This document shows positions 6,330 through 9,543 of a stretch of DNA of 9,543 bases, one piece after another (position 1 is the stretch's first letter; each line of letters opens with the position of its first letter). Where the stretch lies: assembly GCA_948665105.1 (NCBI GenBank), contig CAPNGW010000074.1, positions 1-9,543 on the forward strand, in the 5' to 3' direction. The notes under the pieces were generated by a model that was given only the letters and a program-made list of their open reading frames with translations, did no database searches and was not told where the DNA came from. Position numbers and translations under genes: made by a program. Source of the stretch: an uncultured Lachnospiraceae bacterium (lineage in GTDB: Bacteria; Bacillota; Clostridia; Lachnospirales; Lachnospiraceae).

Positions 6330-6375
6330 CTTATTGGTATTATATGCTCTTATATCGAGTTTTGCAGCTTATCTC

Positions 6376-6624
6376 TTAATAATTGCAATTGCTTCCGCTC
6401 TTGTTGGAAGCTCTGTTCTGAGACTTGTTCTGACCATTGGTGTTCTGGCCGTTGGTGTTGGAATAGCTGTTCTGACCATTGGTGTTCTGACCGTTGGTGT
6501 TGGAATAGCTGTTCTGACCATTGGTGTTCTGACCGCCGTTGTTCTGGGCTTTGTTTTGTGAATTGGAATTCTTGCTGTTATTTGCATTGCTGCTTCTGTT
6601 TTGGGTATTGATATCTCTCGCCAT
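6376..6624 (-). CDS. Small Asn/Gln/Ser-rich repeat protein, possibly spore-related
   Basis: This 82-residue hydrophilic low-complexity protein has 27 Asn, 10 Gln and 13 Ser, with no hydrophobic core, signal peptide or membrane segment. Residues 34-66 are built from a 14-residue unit, TNGQN-TNGQN-SYSN, present about 2.5 times. The ends are basic (R3, R10, K18, K25, K67, R71, K75), and a single Cys lies at 80 near the C-terminal NCNY. Translation is credible because AGGAGG (6633-6638) stands 8 nt before the ATG and a terminator follows the gene. The promoter matches the forespore sigma-G type. Composition, size and internal repeats recall the gamma-type small acid-soluble spore protein SspE of Bacillus, but I see no clear sequence homology. 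A spore role is inferred, not shown. The opposite strand is also open and spuriously membrane-like. Confidence 0.72.
   Translation of the reverse strand: MARDINTQNRSSNANNSKNSNSQNKAQNNGGQNTNGQNSYSNTNGQNTNGQNSYSNTNGQNTNGQNKSQNRASNKSGSNCNY
6427..6535. repeat. 42-bp tandem repeat inside the Asn/Gln-rich gene
   Basis: Two complete 42-bp units (6427-6468 and 6469-6510) differ by only two adjacent bases (ggcc against gacc context), and a third partial copy of 25 bp starts at 6511. Each unit splits into 15+15+12 bp, encoding TNGQN, TNGQN and SYSN on the minus strand. The unit is a multiple of three, so copy-number change would keep the frame. Confidence 0.9.
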
Positions 6625-6667
6625 GATTGATGCCTCCTAAGATTATTGCTGCTTATTGCCGCACCAT

Positions 6668-6697
6668 TAGTATTTGAAATATTTTTCTTTTTATTCA
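6668..6697 (-). promoter_or_regulatory. Sigma-G-like (forespore) promoter of the Asn/Gln-rich gene
   Basis: On the minus strand TGAATA (6697-6692) and AATACTA (6674-6668) are separated by 17 bp. The known sigma-G consensus is close to TGAATA, 17-18 bp, CATACTA, so only the first -10 base differs. The predicted start lies about 35 nt before the start codon. A competing sigma-A reading, TTGACA at 6724-6719 with TATTGA 18 bp on, has a poor -10. Confidence 0.6.
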
Positions 6698-6745
6698 ATA
6701 CTTTTTCATTGCAATTTTTGTCAAAATATATTATAATTCTCTTGT

Positions 6746-6776
6746 AAAAAGGATTCTCCCTTCAGAGATTCTTTTT
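6746..6776 (-). terminator. Imperfect A/U-flanked hairpin upstream of the Asn/Gln-rich gene
   Basis: AAAAAG (6746-6751) pairs with CTTTTT (6771-6776), and CTC pairs with GAG around a 6-nt loop, with a bulge and mismatch between. On the minus strand the stem ends in TTTTT. It could be a second, weaker terminator insulating the small gene from the large gene upstream. The pairing is slightly better for a plus-strand transcript, but no plus-strand gene is near. Confidence 0.4.
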
Positions 6777-6818
6777 ATAAGTTATACCCCTTATTAATTA
6801 TTTATACTCCCCTCATTG

Positions 6819-6849
6819 AAAAGACCATTGGCTCCCCCAATGGTCTTTT
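6819..6849 (-). terminator. Strong intrinsic terminator after the Crp-fold gene
   Basis: A perfect 13-bp inverted repeat, AAAAGACCATTGG and CCAATGGTCTTTT, encloses a 5-nt loop 83 bp downstream of the large gene's stop. The A-run before and T-run after the stem make it symmetrical, so it could terminate from either side. Only the minus-strand direction has a gene to end. Confidence 0.85.
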
Positions 6850-6852
6850 CTC

Positions 6853-6897
6853 CTTGTGAGCATCCGGTCATGGCATCCGAAATGCCTGATACACAAG
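6853..6897 (-). ncRNA. Structured 3' region: nested hairpin next to the terminator
   Basis: On the minus strand CTTGTG (6897-6892) pairs with CACAAG (6858-6853). Within this, TCAGGCAT pairs with ATGCC-A-TGA around loop TTCGG with one bulged base. The element ends 3 nt before the terminator stem. Together they could form a stable 3' end of the large gene's mRNA or a small RNA released from it. It matches no RNA family I recognise, so RNA status is tentative. Confidence 0.35.
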
Positions 6898-6931
6898 TCT
6901 GCCTTTGCAAATGTAGCTGTTTATGTATTCT

Positions 6932-9202
6932 TTACATATCATAGAAATCCAGATTGCGCTGCAAATCCCGGGTAATCTCCCCGCCCTTCTTTCGGTAACG
7001 GTCATAGAGCATCTCAATTCTGCGGACGGTGCGCCCGTTCATAATATCGTACCGTTCAAACATCGTCTTATACATGGGATTTACTTTCAGCTCCTCCCGG
7101 ATGTTTTTGGCAAAGGGACAGTACTTAAAAATAATATTTCTGGATACCTTGTTCAAGCGGAAGCTACCCTTTGATTCGTGGTGAATCCAGCTCTGGTAGT
7201 CCTTCACAAACACCTCCCGGTAATTGTTCTTGGACTTGACCAGCGTATTTTTCACCTTCTCCTTGGCTTCAGGGGACAATTCCGAATTTTTCCGGTAATA
7301 CTGGATAAAATCACTGTATTCCGAGGTCAGCGACGGCTCCGTAACATCGTTCCAGCGGACACCCTGAATCTTTCGGCAAATCTCCCAGCGGTATCTTCCC
7401 GTCACCTCAATCATAAGCTCCAGAATATTGCCTATCGTCAGGATTGGGAACATGAACCGTGCCGGAGTATCACGCTTCACCCCTGCGGTTTCCTGCCACA
7501 TCATGGCCCGGTTTCCTGTATTGGGAAGCAAGATTACGTTGGGAAGCACTTCCTTTTGAATCATCTCCATGTTAATATCCCGTGCCGGGTCTGAGAAAAC
7601 CACGCCCCGGTAAAATACGGAAAAATCAATGGTGCGAATATGGTCCAGAGCGCTGTTGATTTTCTCTGCAGTCACAAGCATGCTTTCCACCGAGCTTATC
7701 ACGTCATTTTCATTGAGCAGCGGGCAGTAGGAGGAAATTTTCCCATATGTCATCTTGCTGGTGGCAGGGAATACGTTATCCATCTCAAATTCCACCTTCA
7801 TCCAGGGGTCATCCATCTGCTCCTTTACCTGCTGGCTGTTAAGCTTTCCGGACTTCTTCAAGTCCTGAAGGTAGGCAGGATAATCCAAGTCAAATTCATT
7901 TCTGGAGGGCTCGTTCTCTCCCCGGTAAACACTCAAAAGCCACTCATACATGGTGTACACATTGTCTGCCTTGCACAGGAACAGCCGGTCCACCAAATCA
8001 TCCAGCTCCTTGGCCGTATCTTCTCCGGCCAGCTCAGCATCCACAAATCCGAAGTTCAAAAACATTCGGATACCTCCAGGCAGCCTCTGCAGGTCCAGGG
8101 ACTTTCGAAACACCCGCTTGTACAGCTCAAAATAGTGCCGGGTCAGCCTTCTTCGCATCATGCGCACGTCATCTGAGGTGGAATACATATCCGTAAGGTT
8201 CTTATAAGCCTCTATATCAGCGCGGAATTCTTCACTCTTGTCCGCTTCATATTCAGCAAAGGACAAAATCAATTCCAGATAATCACCGGAAAAAGAGTCA
8301 TCCTCGCTGCCTTCCTCCCATGATTCATGCTCCGCCATGGCCTTCTCTCCGAAATGAAAGCTCTCATATTTTGCAAATGCCGTATCCAGCCATTCCTTGT
8401 CGTACAGCTCATTCTCCCGTGCATAGGCAATCATCTTATCAATGGCCTCCTGAATGGGAGACACATCGCGCCCGGCCTTGGCCGTCTTGACGATTAATTC
8501 CACGTACCGGTGATAGAGATTGTCCTCCTTGGCACACACAAAATATTCCCTCTGCAGCAACAGATATTCCTGAATTTCCTCCACCAAAAGCAACGCCCGC
8601 CGCATCCAGACTGCTCCGTTTAATATCTCTCCCACGCTCAGAGAAATATCTCGTCCCAGGAACGCTTCCACAACCTTCTGGGACATTCCCGCCATTTTCT
8701 CGTAGAAATCAATCACAGCCTGATTAATGCGCTCTCCGGGCACAAAGGGCTTGGCCATCTCAAGCCGGGCAAAAGGCTGAGGAACACTGCCGTATTCCTG
8801 GCACAGCAATTCATACTCCTGAAACATTTCCATCAGAAAGGCATAGTAAGAACGGGCACGCTCGTAATAGGTCTCATATGTGTGCAGGAAATGTGCAGTC
8901 TGACGCATGGTCGCCATCATAAAAACCGACACGTACTTTCTGTCCTCTGTAAAAATTTTTGCGAAGTCTTCCGGCCGTTCATATTCATAGGCGTACAATA
9001 CACAGTCCGTCAATGCCGTATAATTACAGGTATATTTGGCCGTACTGCTCTCCAGCATGCCCATAATACTGCCCGCCTCAAACCTCCAGGCATTTCTCTT
9101 GTACACAGACTGCACACTGCCCTGCAGCAATATGTAAAGATGTCTGAGTCCTTCTCCCTTTTTGATGAACGTTTCTCCTTTGGATACTCTGATAACCTCC
9201 AT
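6932..9202 (-). CDS. Large protein with N-terminal Crp-type cyclic-nucleotide-binding-like domain, function unknown
   Basis: This 756-residue protein has no signal peptide or clear membrane segment and is presumably cytosolic. Residues about 3-95 fit the beta-roll of Crp/cNMP-binding domains (KGETFIKKGEG, LYILLQGSVQSVYK, then GSIMGML). The phosphate-binding cassette is degenerate: G44-S45 replaces the usual Gly-Glu, and the Arg that contacts cyclic phosphate is absent around AKYTCNY (54-60). It may bind another ligand or none. No helix-turn-helix follows, so it is not an ordinary Crp/Fnr regulator. The remaining 650 residues are mostly predicted helical and charged. They include an acidic stretch at about 303-320 (EESWEEGSEDD-like) and a tryptophan/arginine-rich C-terminal region (YRWEICRKIQGVRWNDV). 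I recognise no catalytic motif. The start ATG has AGGAGGT (9207-9213) 4-5 nt upstream. The gene stands alone between a tRNA cluster and its own terminator, and no good promoter is visible in 9203-9265. Confidence 0.85.
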   Translation of the reverse strand: MEVIRVSKGETFIKKGEGLRHLYILLQGSVQSVYKRNAWRFEAGSIMGMLESSTAKYTCNYTALTDCVLYAYEYERPEDFAKIFTEDRKYVSVFMMATMRQTAHFLHTYETYYERARSYYAFLMEMFQEYELLCQEYGSVPQPFARLEMAKPFVPGERINQAVIDFYEKMAGMSQKVVEAFLGRDISLSVGEILNGAVWMRRALLLVEEIQEYLLLQREYFVCAKEDNLYHRYVELIVKTAKAGRDVSPIQEAIDKMIAYARENELYDKEWLDTAFAKYESFHFGEKAMAEHESWEEGSEDDSFSGDYLELILSFAEYEADKSEEFRADIEAYKNLTDMYSTSDDVRMMRRRLTRHYFELYKRVFRKSLDLQRLPGGIRMFLNFGFVDAELAGEDTAKELDDLVDRLFLCKADNVYTMYEWLLSVYRGENEPSRNEFDLDYPAYLQDLKKSGKLNSQQVKEQMDDPWMKVEFEMDNVFPATSKMTYGKISSYCPLLNENDVISSVESMLVTAEKINSALDHIRTIDFSVFYRGVVFSDPARDINMEMIQKEVLPNVILLPNTGNRAMMWQETAGVKRDTPARFMFPILTIGNILELMIEVTGRYRWEICRKIQGVRWNDVTEPSLTSEYSDFIQYYRKNSELSPEAKEKVKNTLVKSKNNYREVFVKDYQSWIHHESKGSFRLNKVSRNIIFKYCPFAKNIREELKVNPMYKTMFERYDIMNGRTVRRIEMLYDRYRKKGGEITRDLQRNLDFYDM

Positions 9203-9265
9203 TTGTACCTCCTGCCTTGAGCTTTCGTAATTAATTTCTGATTACCTTTCCCAAACATATAAACC

Positions 9266-9291
9266 AGCCTGAATGCAGATGCATTCAGGCT
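9266..9291 (-). terminator. Hairpin after the right tRNA cluster, likely terminator
   Basis: A perfect inverted repeat, AGCCTGAATGCA and TGCATTCAGGCT, gives an effective 11-bp stem with a 4-nt loop just after tRNA-Arg(ACG). On the minus strand it is followed by GGTTTATATGTTT, a broken U-run, so termination may be incomplete. Readthrough could supply the promoter that the downstream Crp-fold gene seems to lack. Confidence 0.6.
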
Positions 9292-9300
9292 ATGTTATAA

Positions 9301-9374
9301 CGTGCGTGAGAGGATTCGAACCCCCGACACCTTGGTCCGTAGCCAAGTGCTCTATCCAGCTGAGCTACACACAC
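9301..9374 (-). tRNA. tRNA-Arg (anticodon ACG)
   Basis: This is a complete 74-nt arginine tRNA. The stem CTTGG/CCAAG encloses CTACGGA, giving ACG, which becomes ICG after TadA deamination and reads CGT, CGC and CGA. The acceptor GTGTGTG pairs with CACGCAC with one T-G pair, and the discriminator is G. CCA is not encoded. It is the last gene of the right cluster. Confidence 0.97.
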
Positions 9375-9410
9375 GTACCTGATATTGCTGCCCGCTGTAA
9401 TCACGGACAA

Positions 9411-9494
9411 TGCCGGCGACCGGAATCGAACCGGTACTGTATTGCTACAACAGGATTTTAAGTCCTGCGCGTCTGCCAGTTCCGCCACGCCGGC
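9411..9494 (-). tRNA. tRNA-Leu (anticodon TAA)
   Basis: This is a complete 84-nt class II leucine tRNA with the long variable arm expected for Leu. The stem CAGGA/TCCTG encloses CTTAAAA, giving TAA, which reads TTA/TTG. The acceptor GCCGGCG pairs perfectly with CGCCGGC, and the discriminator is A, the leucine identity base. CCA is not encoded. Confidence 0.97.
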
Positions 9495-9499
9495 ATTCA

Positions 9500-9543
9500 T
9501 GGGACCTATAGGGCTCGAACCTATGACATTCTGCTTGTAAGGC
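9500..9543 (-). tRNA. tRNA-Val (anticodon TAC), partial
   Basis: This is the 3' part of a valine tRNA; the 5' half lies beyond the window end. The visible anticodon loop CTTACAA gives TAC for GTN codons, with GCAGA as the 3' side of the anticodon stem. The T-arm ATAGG-TTCGAGC-CCTAT, the acceptor half AGGTCCC and discriminator A follow. CCA is not encoded. It stands 5 bp before tRNA-Leu, so cotranscription is certain. Confidence 0.93.

Noticed and set aside
6427..6535. Regular repeats considered as a CRISPR array
   Set aside because: The units are directly adjacent without unique spacers, lie in a coding frame and have no cas genes nearby.
6241..6561. Plus-strand 106-codon frame with repeated hydrophobic VLTIGVL-type stretches, resembling a membrane peptide
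   Set aside because: It is the mirror of the Asn-rich repeats (AAC/AAT codons read backwards as Val/Ile). The minus-strand gene has a proper binding site, promoter and terminator, and the plus-strand frame does not.
9273..9500. Open frames on both strands over tRNA-Arg(ACG) and tRNA-Leu
   Set aside because: They overlap tRNA genes completely, have no ribosome binding site and reproduce the usual tRNA translation artefacts.

Overview
The window is a chromosomal segment of a Firmicute, most likely a Clostridia member of the Lachnospiraceae type. This is inferred from several signs. Nearly all genes have AGGAGG-type ribosome binding sites and sigma-A promoters with 17-bp spacers. The rdgB-yfcE pair matches the ysnA-ysnB order of Bacillus subtilis. 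A papain-like peptidase has the amine-oxidase-like and lectin-like domains seen in gut Clostridia, and one promoter resembles forespore sigma-G sites. Every supported gene is on the minus strand, so the functional order runs from high to low coordinates. No integrase, transposase, CRISPR array, toxin-antitoxin pair or recognisable defence system was found.

Right edge (about 9301-9543): a tRNA cluster, Val(TAC, cut by the window end)-Leu(TAA)-Arg(ACG), followed by a hairpin at 9266-9291. Next (6932-9202) is one large gene for a 756-residue protein. It has an N-terminal Crp-like beta-roll with a degenerate ligand pocket and about 650 residues I cannot assign. It ends in a structured 3' region (6853-6897) and a strong intrinsic terminator (6819-6849).

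Middle (5895-6931): the 307-bp gap 6625-6931 holds those structures, a weaker hairpin at 6746-6776 and a sigma-G-like promoter (6668-6697). That promoter reads into a small Asn/Gln/Ser-rich protein (6376-6624) containing 14-residue tandem repeats and ending at its own terminator. A single-domain rhodanese (5895-6197) follows.

Left-centre (713-5757): a five-gene operon read from a good sigma-A promoter at 5846-5874. The order is a THUMP-domain RNA methyltransferase, a C1 peptidase with a lectin-like domain, an N-acetylmuramoyl-L-alanine amidase, the RdgB/HAM1 nucleotide-pool cleaner and a YfcE-type phosphoesterase. Genes overlap or are 4-18 bp apart, so translational coupling is likely. The leader carries a perfect 12-bp stem capped by UUCG very close to the predicted transcript start. 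The operon mixes RNA modification, nucleotide housekeeping and two membrane-anchored or exported wall/surface enzymes.

Left edge (1-692): a second tRNA cluster, Pro(TGG)-Gly(TCC)-Arg(TCT)-His(GTG)-Gln(TTG, cut by the window start), with a perfect-consensus promoter at 664-692. None of the tRNA genes whose 3' end is visible encodes CCA. The spacers contain hairpins followed by U-runs and a short imperfect repeat. The most interesting parts are the N/Q-rich gene with its sigma-G-like promoter, the large orphan Crp-fold protein, and the structured leader of the five-gene operon.
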